Origin: an uncultured Clostridia bacterium
GTDB taxonomy: Bacteria; Bacillota; Clostridia; TANB77; CAG-508
Assembly: GCA_934167965.1 (NCBI GenBank)
Contig: CAKPMJ010000006.1
Coordinates: 1-64,000 of the forward strand
Length of the DNA: 64,000 nucleotides
Direction of reading: 5' to 3'
How positions within the stretch are numbered: position 1 is the first letter of the stretch; each line of letters opens with the position of its first letter. The notes beneath the pieces are model-generated. The model ran no database searches, was not told the origin of the DNA, and saw nothing but the letters and a program-made list of their open reading frames with translations. Made by a program: the position numbers and the translations under genes. Of this stretch, positions 16,197 through 25,965 are shown piece by piece.

Positions 16197-16632
16197 ATTA
16201 TCATAGAAAATACCATTGTTAATTTCTCTAATTACATTCTCTGCTTTTTTATACATATTTTTAGGTAAATTCTCCATATCAAACCATTCCAACTTTTCGC
16301 ATTTATCAGGCTCTCCAATCTGTAAATCACCTTCATATTTTTTTTGTAGTAAGAATAAAATTTAATCTATTTCCTTTATAATTATGCAAAATATGTTCTA
16401 TTTTCAAATCTTCTGCCTTTAAATTAATTCCTAGTTCTTCATTAGCTTCTCTAACCATAGCATTCATTAGATCTTCATTTTCTTCAACATGACCACCAGG
16501 TAATTCATATTCGCCATCATTATATCCTGTATTTTTCCTTAATGCTAATAAAACTTCTTTCTTTCCTGTGATTTCATTTGTTCTAGTTAGCATTAAGTCA
16601 ACTACCATCATACTTTTATATCTTTCTTCCAT
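16197..16632 (-). pseudogene. Nudix hydrolase with a single-base frameshift
   Basis: The start at 16632 has AAAGGAG 8 nt upstream. The Nudix box reads GGHVEENEDLMNAMVREANEELGI in two halves G-x5-E and REANEELG. The first frame stops at 16333 right after a run of eight A (minus strand); dropping one A continues in frame through YEGDLQIGEPDKCEKLEWF to a stop at 16197, giving a normal family length of about 145 residues. Either the gene is newly broken, the run slips in transcription, or it is a sequencing error. Substrate unknown. Confidence 0.8.
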
Positions 16633-16753
16633 AAACATTTCTCCTTTATTTCCATCTAAAATTTTAAAAAATATTGACTTTTCTTTTAAAAGTGAGTATA
16701 ACAATTATACTTGTACAATTAGTAAAAATCAAGCGAACATTTAAAATTCATAC

Positions 16754-16781
16754 AAAAAAAGACATATCTCTATGCCTTTTT
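16754..16781 (-). terminator. Terminator after xerD
   Basis: Minus-strand AAAGGCATA, loop GAGA, TATGTCTTT followed by a run of T, directly after the xerD stop. One G-U pair in the stem. Confidence 0.75.
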
Positions 16782-16785
16782 ATAC

Positions 16786-17667
16786 TTAAGCACGTGGGTG
16801 TGCTTTTTTATATATATTATTTAATCCATCATTTTGAAATTGCATATACACTTGTGTTGATGAAATATCTGAATGTCCAAGCATTGTCTGAATAGCTTTT
16901 AAATCTGCTCCATTTTGTAATAAGTGTGTAGCAAAAGAATGTCTTAATGTATGTGGTGTTATGTCTTTATCAATTTGAGCTTGTTCTTGATAGAATTTTA
17001 TAATTTTCCAAAAACCTTGTCTTGTTAATCTTTTACCATTTAAGTTAACAAATAAAGCTTTTTCTTTATCTGATTTAACAAGTATACCACGTGCTCTATC
17101 CATATAATCTTTTACTGCATTAAGTGCAATTTTTCCTAGTGGTATTGTTCTAGTCTTATTTCTTGATTTACAAATTACTGCTTCCTGTTCTATGTTAACA
17201 TCTTCTACATTTAAAGAAATTATTTCTGTAACTCTCATTCCTGTTGCATAAGCAAATTCTAACATTGCCTTATCTCTAATTCCTTTTAAATCTATACATT
17301 GAGGTTGCTCTAATAATAATTCTACTTCTTTTGATGTTAATATACATGGTGCTTTTTTCTCAACTTTTGGTGATTTTACTTTTTCAGTTGGATCTCCTGA
17401 AACCATACCATTTTTTAATTCATATTGATAAAATGAACGAATAGATGCTATTGTTCTTAATATTGTTGATGGCTTTTTCCCTTGTGCTTCTAAATATTCT
17501 AAATATTCTTGTATATCTTTTTCTTGCATTTTTTTGTATTTTTTATCATTACTATCTAAATATTCTTTAAATTGTGTTAAATCTCTTCTATAAGATTGAA
17601 GTGTATTATCTGATACTCTTTTTTCATTTTGAAGAAAATTCAAAAATTGTTTTAATTGTTTTTCCAT
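16786..17667 (-). CDS. xerD: Tyrosine recombinase XerD
   Basis: Site-specific tyrosine recombinase of 293 residues for chromosome dimer resolution. N-terminal SAM-like DNA-binding domain (about 1-85) is followed by the catalytic domain with Arg in ATGMRVTEI, Lys in the beta hairpin, HTLRHSFATHLL, the LGHSDISSTQVY block with the Tyr nucleophile. ATG at 17667 with GGTGGG upstream is preferred over the GTG at 17679. It follows spoIIM, an arrangement well known in Bacillus and Clostridium, which argues for a chromosomal XerD and not an element integrase. Confidence 0.9.
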   Translation of the reverse strand: MEKQLKQFLNFLQNEKRVSDNTLQSYRRDLTQFKEYLDSNDKKYKKMQEKDIQEYLEYLEAQGKKPSTILRTIASIRSFYQYELKNGMVSGDPTEKVKSPKVEKKAPCILTSKEVELLLEQPQCIDLKGIRDKAMLEFAYATGMRVTEIISLNVEDVNIEQEAVICKSRNKTRTIPLGKIALNAVKDYMDRARGILVKSDKEKALFVNLNGKRLTRQGFWKIIKFYQEQAQIDKDITPHTLRHSFATHLLQNGADLKAIQTMLGHSDISSTQVYMQFQNDGLNNIYKKAHPRA

Positions 17668-17754
17668 TATTCGTCCCACCTATTTACATAAATTTTTTAT
17701 ATTTTATGTTATATCAAACTATTCAAAAAAAGTAAATAGTTTTTACGATATTTT

Positions 17755-18396
17755 TCAAAAAAATTTTATTATTTTTTGTAAAATACTAATAGAAATTGTA
17801 TTTTCTATAAAAGATGATAAAATAAGTACTGCTAGCATTAATAATGAAAATATTGTATGTCTTATTATTTCTATTTTTATATTTTCTCTTCTTCTGTCTT
17901 TTATTATTGATTTGTATAATTTTAAACTGCTTACACCAAGACTTAATATAGCTGGTATAAATAATATATTCTGTAAACATAATGCAACTATACAAAATAA
18001 AATTCCTTTTCCTAGACCTATTGAATATGTTATTGATGATATTGTATATCCTAAACAGACTCCTCTAAATAATATAACTGCCAAAACTATTGGTACACCT
18101 ATTACTGTAGTCCCTGCTATCCAAATAATAATTGTTAATATAATATTATTTTTTATTGATGTTCCTATTAAAGATACTTTATCTAGTTTTTCAATTGTTT
18201 TATATTTTTCTATAAAATCTGTTATATATATATTTATTTCTTGTGTCTTTACATCATCTAAATTATTTACTACTATTACTCCAACGAAAATGCCTATTAT
18301 AAACAGAATTGTAACTAATGCATATTCTTTTATATTATCATACACATATTGCTTTATTTTGCCTCTTATTTGAGGTACATTTGCTTTTATTTTCAT
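17755..18396 (-). CDS. spoIIM: Stage II sporulation protein M
   Basis: Polytopic membrane protein of 213 residues with about five helices. The SpoIIM core is visible in FRGVCLGYTISSITYSIGLGKGILF. In sporulation it works with SpoIID and SpoIIP at the septum during engulfment. AAAGGA stands before the ATG. It lies 87 bp upstream of xerD in the same direction. Its presence supports an endospore former. Confidence 0.9.
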   Translation of the reverse strand: MKIKANVPQIRGKIKQYVYDNIKEYALVTILFIIGIFVGVIVVNNLDDVKTQEINIYITDFIEKYKTIEKLDKVSLIGTSIKNNIILTIIIWIAGTTVIGVPIVLAVILFRGVCLGYTISSITYSIGLGKGILFCIVALCLQNILFIPAILSLGVSSLKLYKSIIKDRRRENIKIEIIRHTIFSLLMLAVLILSSFIENTISISILQKIIKFF

Positions 18397-18458
18397 AATC
18401 TATTCCTTTATATTTTTTCTATACATAATGTGTATGCGATTCGTATAATTTTATTCAT

Positions 18459-18483
18459 AAAAAAAGAGCATAATTGCTCTTTT
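18459..18483 (-). terminator. Terminator of the pfk operon
   Basis: AAAAGAGCA (18462-18470), loop of 4, TGCTCTTTT (18475-18483), with a T-run on the minus strand. The stem overlaps the stop codon of the preceding gene. Confidence 0.85.
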
Positions 18484-19138
18484 AAACTTCTGCATAATCT
18501 TCTGGTATTGCAAATAATTTATCATCAACCTCATAGCTACATTCCGCTTGTATCAATTCTTCTAGCTTTTCTCCATCTTGATCTATCATGTTTTTTATAT
18601 ACACTAATTTATCTCCATCATAATAAAATCTTGTTTTTACATTTTCTTCATTGTCAGCATCAATTAACATTAAAAATGTTGATATTCCTTTATATTCTTC
18701 ATAATAATAAGTTTTTCCATTAACTTTTTCTTTACCTTTTTGATAAGTTTTCTCGTCAATGTCTTTCATTTCAGGAATCAATATATCTGCCTCAATATCT
18801 TTACTACTCATTGTTTCATATTCTTTATCATTATGCATTATTGTATATACATTTTCATCTTCTAGCAATGTTGTTGTATGTTGTTCTTCATCATCACTTT
18901 TTGATATCATATCTATACTTATATCTGTCCCTCTTTGAGCAATAGATATTGTGTAACTATACTCATCGTCTTCTCTTCCTTTTAATGTAATTGTATAATT
19001 TTGGCTATTATTTATTTTTTTGTACATATTAATTGTTAAATCACTGGGACTACTACCTAGTGCAACCATCAATATTGTTAATATACTTATTACTGCTACT
19101 AATATTAGTATTATCTTAACTTTTTTCGATTTTAGCAT
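18482..19138 (-). CDS. Membrane-anchored hypothetical protein
   Basis: A 218-residue protein with one N-terminal transmembrane helix (about 7-26) and an acidic extracellular domain rich in Asp, Glu and Tyr with beta-strand character (YTITLKGREDDEYSYTISI, VNGKTYYYEEYKG). No lipobox Cys and no catalytic motif is seen. It starts 15 bp after the phosphofructokinase gene and shares its operon. The fold resembles LolA/outer-lipoprotein-type beta sheets only loosely, so I give no function. Confidence 0.8.
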   Translation of the reverse strand: MLKSKKVKIILILVAVISILTILMVALGSSPSDLTINMYKKINNSQNYTITLKGREDDEYSYTISIAQRGTDISIDMISKSDDEEQHTTTLLEDENVYTIMHNDKEYETMSSKDIEADILIPEMKDIDEKTYQKGKEKVNGKTYYYEEYKGISTFLMLIDADNEENVKTRFYYDGDKLVYIKNMIDQDGEKLEELIQAECSYEVDDKLFAIPEDYAEV

Positions 19139-19153
19139 GATATTCTCCTTATT

Positions 19154-20296
19154 TTAGTCTCCTAAACATATACCTATAGACCTAGCTGTTTTTACTAAAT
19201 CATCATCCATTGTAACCACTTTCATATTACTGTCTTCTGTTCCACCTTCAACTGCTCCTATTTCTTTATTGTTTCCAACAACATCTTCTAGTGATACATA
19301 ATCTAATTTTCCACCTTTTAATATTGTTAAAACATTAAATTTTCCTTCTAATGCAAGACTCATTGCTTTCGCACCATATTCTGTTGAAAGTATTCTATCT
19401 GTTGCTGTTGGACTTCCTCCTCTTTGCATATATCCAAGAGTTGTATTTCTTGTTGTTATTCCTGTTCTTTCTTCAATTGCTTTCGCAACTGTATCTCCTG
19501 CTCCACCTAATTGAATATTTATAACTCCTTTTCCGCCTTCTCTAGTATTTTTTACCGATATACTTCCTCCTTTTGGATAAGCTCCTTCTGAAACTACTAT
19601 TACGCTAAAATTCTTTCCATAAGATCTTCTTTGTTCTATTTTCCTTATTACACTTTCAATATCATAAGGTATTTCTGGAAGTAATACTGCATCTGCTCCA
19701 CCAGCAATAGCAGCTTCTAATGCTATCCATCCCGCATATCTTCCCATTACTTCTAATACCATTACTCTATTGTGTGTTTCAGCAGTTGTGTGTAATCTAT
19801 CTAACGCCTCTGTTGCAACAGATACAGCTGTATTATATCCAAATGTTACATCTGTACAAGCAACATCATTATCTATTGTTTTTGGAACTCCTATTACTTT
19901 TACTCCTTTTAACGAGAAGTCTCTTGCTGATTTTTGTGTGCTGTCTCCACCTAGAGTAAATAAACAGTCAAATCCATTTTTCTTTAAGTTTTCTACACAA
20001 ACATCTGATAAATCTTTATATACTTCCTCTCCATTTTCTATTACTTTATAATTAAATACATTTGAATTTAAAGATGATCCTATTATTGCCCCACCTTTTT
20101 GTAAAATTCCAGATGATATTGGATTATTATCTAATCTTATATAATTATTTTCTAATAAACCTTTAAAGCCTTCTATAAATCCATAACATTCTATATTATT
20201 TTGTCTTGCTGAATTTACTATTGCTCTTATTACCGCGTTTAATCCCGGTGCATCTCCTCCATTTATTAATATAGCTACTTTTTTTAAATCTGACAT
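19154..20296 (-). CDS. pfkA: 6-phosphofructokinase, atypical phosphoryl-donor site
   Basis: Phosphofructokinase-family enzyme of 380 residues that phosphorylates fructose 6-phosphate. Motifs: NGGDAPGLNAVIRA, GGDST, PKTIDND with the catalytic Asp, EVMGRYAGW and the allosteric-type C-terminal half. ATP-dependent enzymes have Gly at the positions corresponding to Ser in GGDS and Lys in PKTIDND; pyrophosphate-dependent ones usually have Asp and Lys. This protein has Ser and Lys, so ATP or PPi use is open. AAAGGAG precedes the ATG. It leads a two-gene operon. Confidence 0.88.
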   Translation of the reverse strand: MSDLKKVAILINGGDAPGLNAVIRAIVNSARQNNIECYGFIEGFKGLLENNYIRLDNNPISSGILQKGGAIIGSSLNSNVFNYKVIENGEEVYKDLSDVCVENLKKNGFDCLFTLGGDSTQKSARDFSLKGVKVIGVPKTIDNDVACTDVTFGYNTAVSVATEALDRLHTTAETHNRVMVLEVMGRYAGWIALEAAIAGGADAVLLPEIPYDIESVIRKIEQRRSYGKNFSVIVVSEGAYPKGGSISVKNTREGGKGVINIQLGGAGDTVAKAIEERTGITTRNTTLGYMQRGGSPTATDRILSTEYGAKAMSLALEGKFNVLTILKGGKLDYVSLEDVVGNNKEIGAVEGGTEDSNMKVVTMDDDLVKTARSIGICLGD

Positions 20297-20367
20297 CTTT
20301 AAATCTCTCCTTTTCTCTTTTAATCTTTTATTATTTTATCATTAAATTTTTATTTTACAAGTATTTC

Positions 20368-21411
20368 TTATATAATTTTTCCTCCACCAACAACTATATC
20401 ATCTTTATAAAATACAGCCGATTGTCCAGGAGTTATAGCTCTTTGTGGTTCTTCAAATACTATTCTTATTTTATTTTCTTCCTGAATTATTTTTGCTTTT
20501 GCTGATTTGGTTGAATATCTTGTCTTTACTTCTACTTCTATCCATTCTGTAATTTTGTCCATTAATAGTAAATTTATACTATCAACTAGGACTTCTTTTT
20601 TGTAAAGCTCTTTTTCCTCTCCAACAATTACTTCATTTTTTTCCTCATTAAATCCTAATACAAATAAAGGTACTGGATTTGATATTCCTAATCCTTTTCT
20701 TTGCCCTATTGTATAATTATAAAGTCCAGTATGTCTTCCTAATATTTTTCCTTCTGAGTTTACTATATTTCCTTCTAATGGCTTCAAATTCGAATTATTT
20801 TCTAAAAATCTTTTATAATTGCCATCTGGTACAAAACATATATCCTCACTATCAGGCTTATTTGCAACTTTTAAATTATTTTCTCTTGCTATTTCTCTTA
20901 TTTGTTCTTTATCTTCAAATTCTCCTAATGGAAATATTATATGCTCTATTAATTCTTTTGGTATATTCCATAATACATAACTTTGATCTTTTTTTAATGA
21001 ATTGGATTTTTTTAATACCCATCTTTGATATTTTTCACTATATTCTGTTTTTGCATAATGTCCTGTCGCTATATATTCACATCCCATTTCTTGTGCTTTT
21101 TCATACATTTTTCCAAATTTAAGATATCTATTACATTCTATGCATGGATTTGGTGTTTTGCATTGTGAATAACAATCAATAAAGTCATTTATTACATATT
21201 TTTTAAATTCTTCTTTATAATTAAATGTAAAGTGAGGTATTCCTATTAAATTGCATACATTCTTTGCATCCATATTTGTGTCTATATTGCAACAACTACC
21301 TGAAAATAGTTCCATTGTTGCTCCTATTACTTTATATCCTTTTTGTTTTAATAGTAATGCCGACACACTACTATCTACTCCTCCACTCATTCCTAATAAT
21401 ACTTTTTTCAT
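20368..21411 (-). CDS. mnmA: tRNA 2-thiouridylase MnmA
   Basis: tRNA-specific 2-thiouridylase of about 347 residues, acting on U34 of Lys, Glu and Gln tRNAs. PP-loop SGGVDSS at the N-terminus, catalytic cysteines in NPCIECN and DICFVPDG, and KKDQSYVLW for tRNA binding. Two adjacent ATGs exist; the second (21411) has the better 6-nt spacing to GGAG. A cysteine-rich stretch (SGSCCN) early in the protein is slightly unusual. Single gene on the minus strand, divergent from the small spore protein gene. Confidence 0.92.
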   Translation of the reverse strand: MKKVLLGMSGGVDSSVSALLLKQKGYKVIGATMELFSGSCCNIDTNMDAKNVCNLIGIPHFTFNYKEEFKKYVINDFIDCYSQCKTPNPCIECNRYLKFGKMYEKAQEMGCEYIATGHYAKTEYSEKYQRWVLKKSNSLKKDQSYVLWNIPKELIEHIIFPLGEFEDKEQIREIARENNLKVANKPDSEDICFVPDGNYKRFLENNSNLKPLEGNIVNSEGKILGRHTGLYNYTIGQRKGLGISNPVPLFVLGFNEEKNEVIVGEEKELYKKEVLVDSINLLLMDKITEWIEVEVKTRYSTKSAKAKIIQEENKIRIVFEEPQRAITPGQSAVFYKDDIVVGGGKII

Positions 21412-21549
21412 CATTTTCTCCTTTTTATCTAAAAAGATTATAACATTTCACTATTACAGTTTCAAGTAATATACGCAATTTTTTATATTTTTGTATATTT
21501 TCTCTATTCAATGTATATAATTATATTAAAAGTTATTAGGAGGTATTTT

Positions 21550-21732
21550 ATGGAGTTAAAAAGAATTAATGATATTTTATCTAATGATTCAAAACTTGAC
21601 GTTTTCTACGATAATAGACAAGTCTGGATTCAAAGTATAAATGATAATAATCGTATGGCTAAAGTGGGATTTGTTGATAATTTTGAAGAAAGAGATGTCT
21701 TTATTGATGATTTGTATGAAAGAAATTTATAG
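21550..21732 (+). CDS. SspH-type small acid-soluble spore protein
   Basis: A 60-residue protein with the SspH family pattern: KRINDILSN at the start, a central VFYDNRQVWIQSI and a C-terminal hydrophobic end. Such minor SASPs coat the spore interior and are normally made late in the forespore. GGAGG stands 7 nt before ATG 21550; the longer upstream frame lacks a site. It is an isolated plus-strand gene between mnmA and glyS, with its own terminator. Confidence 0.75.
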   Translation: MELKRINDILSNDSKLDVFYDNRQVWIQSINDNNRMAKVGFVDNFEERDVFIDDLYERNL

Positions 21733-21737
21733 ACATA

Positions 21738-21776
21738 AAAATACTAATATAAGTTAATTACCTATATTAGTATTTT
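21738..21776. terminator. Bidirectional terminator
   Basis: ATACTAATATA (21741-21751) and TATATTAGTAT (21763-21773) flanked by A-runs and T-runs on both strands, between the convergent SspH-type and glyS genes. Confidence 0.88.
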
Positions 21777-21782
21777 TTATTA

Positions 21783-23165
21783 TTAAAATTCTATTTTCTT
21801 AGCTATCCATGCTTCTACTTCTTCAACTGGTACACGAACTTGTTCCATTGTGTCTCTATCTCTTATTGTTACACAGTTATCTTCTAATGTATCAAAGTCT
21901 ACTGTTACACAATATGGTGTCCCTATTTCGTCTTCTCTTCTATATCTTTTACCAATTGAACCTGCCTCATCATAATCACACATAAATGTTTTTGATAAGT
22001 TATCATATATTTCTGTAGCTTTTTCTGAAAGCTTTTTAGATAATGGTAATACTGCAAGTTTAAATGGTGCAATTGCAGGATGTAAATGCATTACTACTCT
22101 TGTATCATCTTCTGCAATTTTTTCTTCTTCATAACTATCACATAAGAACATTAATATTAATCTATCCACACCTACAGATGGTTCAATAACAAATGGTACA
22201 TATTTTTCTCCTGTTTCTGGATCTTGATATGTTAGGTCTTGCTTTGTTGCTTCCATATGACGTGATAAGTCATAATTTGTTCTATCAGCAATTCCCCATA
22301 CTTCTCCCCATCCAAATGGGAATTTGTATTCTATGTCCGCTGTTGCATTACTGTAGAATGATAATTCCTCTTTTGTGTGATTTCTAAATCTGATATGTTC
22401 TTCATTTGCTCCTAATGATAATAAGAAGTTTTTACAATATTCTTTCCAATATTCATGCCATTCTAAATCTGTTCCTGGTTTACAGAAGAATTCTATTTCC
22501 ATTTGTTCAAATTCACGTGTTCTAAATATGAAATTACCTGGTGTTATTTCATTTCTAAATGCTTTTCCTTGTTGGCATATTCCCATTGGTAATTTTCTTC
22601 TTGTTGTTCTTAATACGTTTTTGAAGTTTACAAATATTCCTTGTGCTGTTTCTGGTCTTAAATATATTTCTGATTTTGCATCTTCTGTTGTTCCTTGGAA
22701 TGTTTTAAACATTAAATTGAATTTTCTTATTGATGTGAAATTTAATTTTCCACAATTAGGACATACTATATTGTTGTCATTTATATATTTTACTGTTTCT
22801 TCGTCACTCCATCCGTCTGCTATTACATCTTTTCCATTTTTGGCTGCCCATTCTTCTATTAATTTATCTGCTCTATGTCTTGTTTTACATTCTTTACAGT
22901 CTATCAATGGATCTGCAAATGTGCTTACATGACCTGTCGTTACCCATACTTCTGGATTCATTAATATACTACAATCTATTCCTACATTGTATTTATTTTC
23001 TTGAACCATTTTTTTCATCCATGCTTTTTTTAAATTGTTTTTTAATTCTACTCCTATTGGTCCATAGTCCCAAGTGTTTGAAAGTCCACCATATATTTCT
23101 GAACCTGGATATACAAACCCTCTATTTTTACATAAGCTTACTAATTTCTCCATTGAATCTACCAT
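21783..23165 (-). CDS. glyS: Glycyl-tRNA synthetase (single-chain class II)
   Basis: Homodimeric-type glycyl-tRNA synthetase of 460 residues. Class II motifs are visible: motif 1 region around LKNNLKKAWMKKMV, motif 2 FRTREFEQMEIEFF, and motif 3 in EPSVGVDRLILMFL. A CKEC/CPNC-containing zinc-like insertion lies near residues 95-150. The anticodon-binding domain is at the end. GAGGGGG precedes the ATG. It is the archaeal/eukaryotic-like GlyQS type used by many Gram-positive bacteria, distinct from the alpha2-beta2 enzyme. Confidence 0.95.
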   Translation of the reverse strand: MVDSMEKLVSLCKNRGFVYPGSEIYGGLSNTWDYGPIGVELKNNLKKAWMKKMVQENKYNVGIDCSILMNPEVWVTTGHVSTFADPLIDCKECKTRHRADKLIEEWAAKNGKDVIADGWSDEETVKYINDNNIVCPNCGKLNFTSIRKFNLMFKTFQGTTEDAKSEIYLRPETAQGIFVNFKNVLRTTRRKLPMGICQQGKAFRNEITPGNFIFRTREFEQMEIEFFCKPGTDLEWHEYWKEYCKNFLLSLGANEEHIRFRNHTKEELSFYSNATADIEYKFPFGWGEVWGIADRTNYDLSRHMEATKQDLTYQDPETGEKYVPFVIEPSVGVDRLILMFLCDSYEEEKIAEDDTRVVMHLHPAIAPFKLAVLPLSKKLSEKATEIYDNLSKTFMCDYDEAGSIGKRYRREDEIGTPYCVTVDFDTLEDNCVTIRDRDTMEQVRVPVEEVEAWIAKKIEF

Positions 23166-23257
23166 TTATGTTTCCCCCTCATTTTTGTTTAACTGTTTCC
23201 TATTGTACTATATTACATATTTTTTTTCAATACAATTCTCCAATTTTTTCAAGTTTT

Positions 23258-25858
23258 TTATATCCATTCCCCATATTTTTTGATATACCTCTTTTTTGCA
23301 AAAGTTGCAACAATACAATATAATAAACTAACTCCAAAAATAACTGGTAAAAATCTAGTTTGGATTGGCTCTAATCCAATTATTGTTCCGAAATATGTTG
23401 AAGGTATAATTAATGCAACTATGCAAATTAATATTGAAGAAAAATATACAACTTTATTTGCATTGCTTTCTATGAATGGTTTTTTAGCAGTTCTTATAAT
23501 ATGCATTCCAAACAAGTTTGAAATTATACTATATGAAAACCATACTGTTTGGAACTCTGCTGCATCTCTAAGCCCAAATACAAACCAAAGTGATGCAAAT
23601 ACAATAAGGTCAAAAGCTGAACTTAATGGTCCCATATATAACATAAAATTCTTTAAGCTATCAATACTCAATTTTTTAGGCTCTTTTAAATATTCTTTAT
23701 CTACATTATCAAATGGTAATGTAAGTTGTCCCAGATCATAAAGTAATCCTTCAACTAATAATTGTATTGGTGTTTCTGGTAAGAATGGAAGTACTGCACT
23801 TGCTATAATTACAGACATAACCTCTCCAAAATTAAAACTTACCGCCATTTTTATATACTTTAATAAATTAGAGAATGTTTTTCTTCCTTCAACTGCTCCA
23901 TCTAACAATACTTTTAAATCTTTTTCTAATAAAATTATATCTGCCGATTCTTTTGCAATATCAACAGCTGTATCTACTGATATTCCTACATCTGCATTTA
24001 CTAATGATGGACTATCATTTATTCCATCTCCCATATATCCTACTATATTTTTTTCTTTTAAAATTCTAACAATTCTAGCTTTTTGTATTGGAGAAAGTTT
24101 AGCAAATATATTTGTTTTTCTTACCATTCTTCTAAGTGCCATATCTGTCATTTTTTCTACTTCATTTCCCAATACTATTTTTTTAGAATTTATTCCAACT
24201 TTCTCACATACACATCTTGTAACTTCAGCATTATCTCCTGTTAAAACAACTACTCTTATTCCTGCATCATTTAGTTTTTGTACTGCTTCTCTTGCACTTT
24301 CTTTTGGTGGATCTAAAAATCCTATAAATCCTATTAATACCATTTTGCTCTCATCTTTGACTGAGAAACTCTCTATGCCATTTATATCATTTTTTTGGCA
24401 AACTGCTACAACTCTTAATCCTTCTTTATTTAAGTCTTTTGCGATTTTTCTAATATTTTCTTTTATATCATTTGTTAAACTTACAACTTGTCCTTGATAA
24501 TCTGTCATATTACAAATCGAAAGTATCTCTTCAACTGCGCCTTTTGTTATTAATTGCTTTTTTTCTCCATCAGTAACAACTACTGATAATCTTCTTCTTG
24601 AAAAATCAAATGGTATTTCATCTATCTTCTTATATTTCGTTGTATATTCTTCCATTCCATTTTTCATACCTCTATCTATTACTGCTTCATCTATGCTTCC
24701 TTTTAATCCTGTTTGGAAATAAGCATTTAAAAAAGCATGTTTTAAAACTCTTGTATCTTCTTCACCTTTAATGTTTAAATATTTTTCAAGGACTATCTTG
24801 TCTTCTGTCAATGTTCCTGTTTTATCTGTGCATAAAATATTCATTGCGCCAAAATTTTGGACAGAATCCAATTTTTTTATAATTGTCTTTTTCTTTGCCA
24901 TTTTCATAGCACCTTTTGATAAAGTAGAAGACAATATTACTGGTAATAAAAGTGGTGTAATTCCTATTGCAACTGCTATTGAAAATGTAAATGCTAAAAT
25001 TGTATCATGTTTCCAGGCATTTATAAAAAATACTATTGGAATTAGTATAAGCATAAATCTTATTAAAACTTTACTTATATTTTTTATTTCTTTTTGAAAT
25101 GCTGTATCTGGTTTTCCATTATTTAATGTATGTGCAACCTTTCCGAAATAAGTATCATTTGCCGTTTTTATTACAGCACCTTTTCCGCTTCCACTAATTA
25201 TATTTGTCCCCATAAAGCATATTGTTTCTAGGTCAGTTACACTTTCTATTTCCTCAATTTCTTCTAAGTTTACTGTCTTTTTAACAGAATCAGATTCTCC
25301 TGTTAACGAAGATTCTCCCAAATATAAATCTTTTGCTTCTATAACTCTTAAATCTGCCGGTATCATATCCCCAGCTGAAAGTAATACTATATCCCTTAAA
25401 ACTACATCTTTTATAGGTATTTGTATTTTCTTTCCATCTCTTATTACAGTTGCTGTAGTAGCAACCATTTCTTTTAATTTTTCTGCTGCTTTATTTGATC
25501 TATATTCTTCAAAGAACTCTAAAAATGTACTTATTAAAACCAACACTATTATTATAATAATATTTGCATAACTAGGTTTTTGGGGTAAAATTATATCTGT
25601 GTAACATAATACTAATACTATTCCTAATAAAATACTATTAAATGGTGTAAATAATGTTGCTAATAAATAGTGATACCATTTTTTTGGTTTAGCCTGTTCT
25701 AATTCATTATATCCATTCTTATTTATTTCTTCCAGAGCTTCACTCTGCGAAAGTCCTGTTTCCCTTATTTTATATGTTTTTATAAATTCCTCTTTTTCTA
25801 ATGTGGCTTCTTTTCCATACATCTTTGAGATGTTTACTTCTTCCTTTTTGTTTGCCAT
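23258..25858 (-). CDS. mgtA: Magnesium-importing P-type ATPase (MgtA family)
   Basis: P3B-type ATPase of 866 residues. Actuator TGES, phosphorylation site CTDKTGTLTEDK, nucleotide-binding KGAVEEIL, hinge GDGIND and about ten helices are all present. The sequence around DKIVLEKYLNIKG and the length match MgtA/MgtB magnesium importers more than Ca2+ pumps. AAGGAG stands about 13 nt before the ATG. Only 107 bp separate it from proS and this space is filled by the proS terminator, so there is no room for a full M-box riboswitch; regulation is unclear. Confidence 0.88.
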   Translation of the reverse strand: MANKKEEVNISKMYGKEATLEKEEFIKTYKIRETGLSQSEALEEINKNGYNELEQAKPKKWYHYLLATLFTPFNSILLGIVLVLCYTDIILPQKPSYANIIIIIVLVLISTFLEFFEEYRSNKAAEKLKEMVATTATVIRDGKKIQIPIKDVVLRDIVLLSAGDMIPADLRVIEAKDLYLGESSLTGESDSVKKTVNLEEIEEIESVTDLETICFMGTNIISGSGKGAVIKTANDTYFGKVAHTLNNGKPDTAFQKEIKNISKVLIRFMLILIPIVFFINAWKHDTILAFTFSIAVAIGITPLLLPVILSSTLSKGAMKMAKKKTIIKKLDSVQNFGAMNILCTDKTGTLTEDKIVLEKYLNIKGEEDTRVLKHAFLNAYFQTGLKGSIDEAVIDRGMKNGMEEYTTKYKKIDEIPFDFSRRRLSVVVTDGEKKQLITKGAVEEILSICNMTDYQGQVVSLTNDIKENIRKIAKDLNKEGLRVVAVCQKNDINGIESFSVKDESKMVLIGFIGFLDPPKESAREAVQKLNDAGIRVVVLTGDNAEVTRCVCEKVGINSKKIVLGNEVEKMTDMALRRMVRKTNIFAKLSPIQKARIVRILKEKNIVGYMGDGINDSPSLVNADVGISVDTAVDIAKESADIILLEKDLKVLLDGAVEGRKTFSNLLKYIKMAVSFNFGEVMSVIIASAVLPFLPETPIQLLVEGLLYDLGQLTLPFDNVDKEYLKEPKKLSIDSLKNFMLYMGPLSSAFDLIVFASLWFVFGLRDAAEFQTVWFSYSIISNLFGMHIIRTAKKPFIESNANKVVYFSSILICIVALIIPSTYFGTIIGLEPIQTRFLPVIFGVSLLYCIVATFAKKRYIKKYGEWI

Positions 25859-25910
25859 TTTATCGTCGCTCTCCTTTAATTTTTTATCTTTTTATCTTAA
25901 ATTCTTCAAA

Positions 25911-25964
25911 TAAAAAGTGATATAGCAATATATATAAATTATATTGTTACTACATCACTTATTA
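25911..25964 (-). terminator. Likely terminator of the scpB-proS operon
   Basis: Imperfect long hairpin: AAGTGAT (25915-25921) with ATCACTT (25954-25960), inner CAATAT with ATATTG, followed on the minus strand by TTTTTATTT. It lies between proS and mgtA. Confidence 0.65.
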
Positions 25965-25965
25965 T

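Noticed and set aside
16786..17667. Tyrosine recombinase as a second mobile-element integrase
   Set aside because: Its motifs, length and position next to spoIIM are those of chromosomal XerD, and no att-like repeats or cargo are linked to it.
25859..25965. M-box magnesium riboswitch before mgtA
   Set aside because: Only 107 bp are available, mostly occupied by the upstream terminator, and the conserved M-box core is not present.
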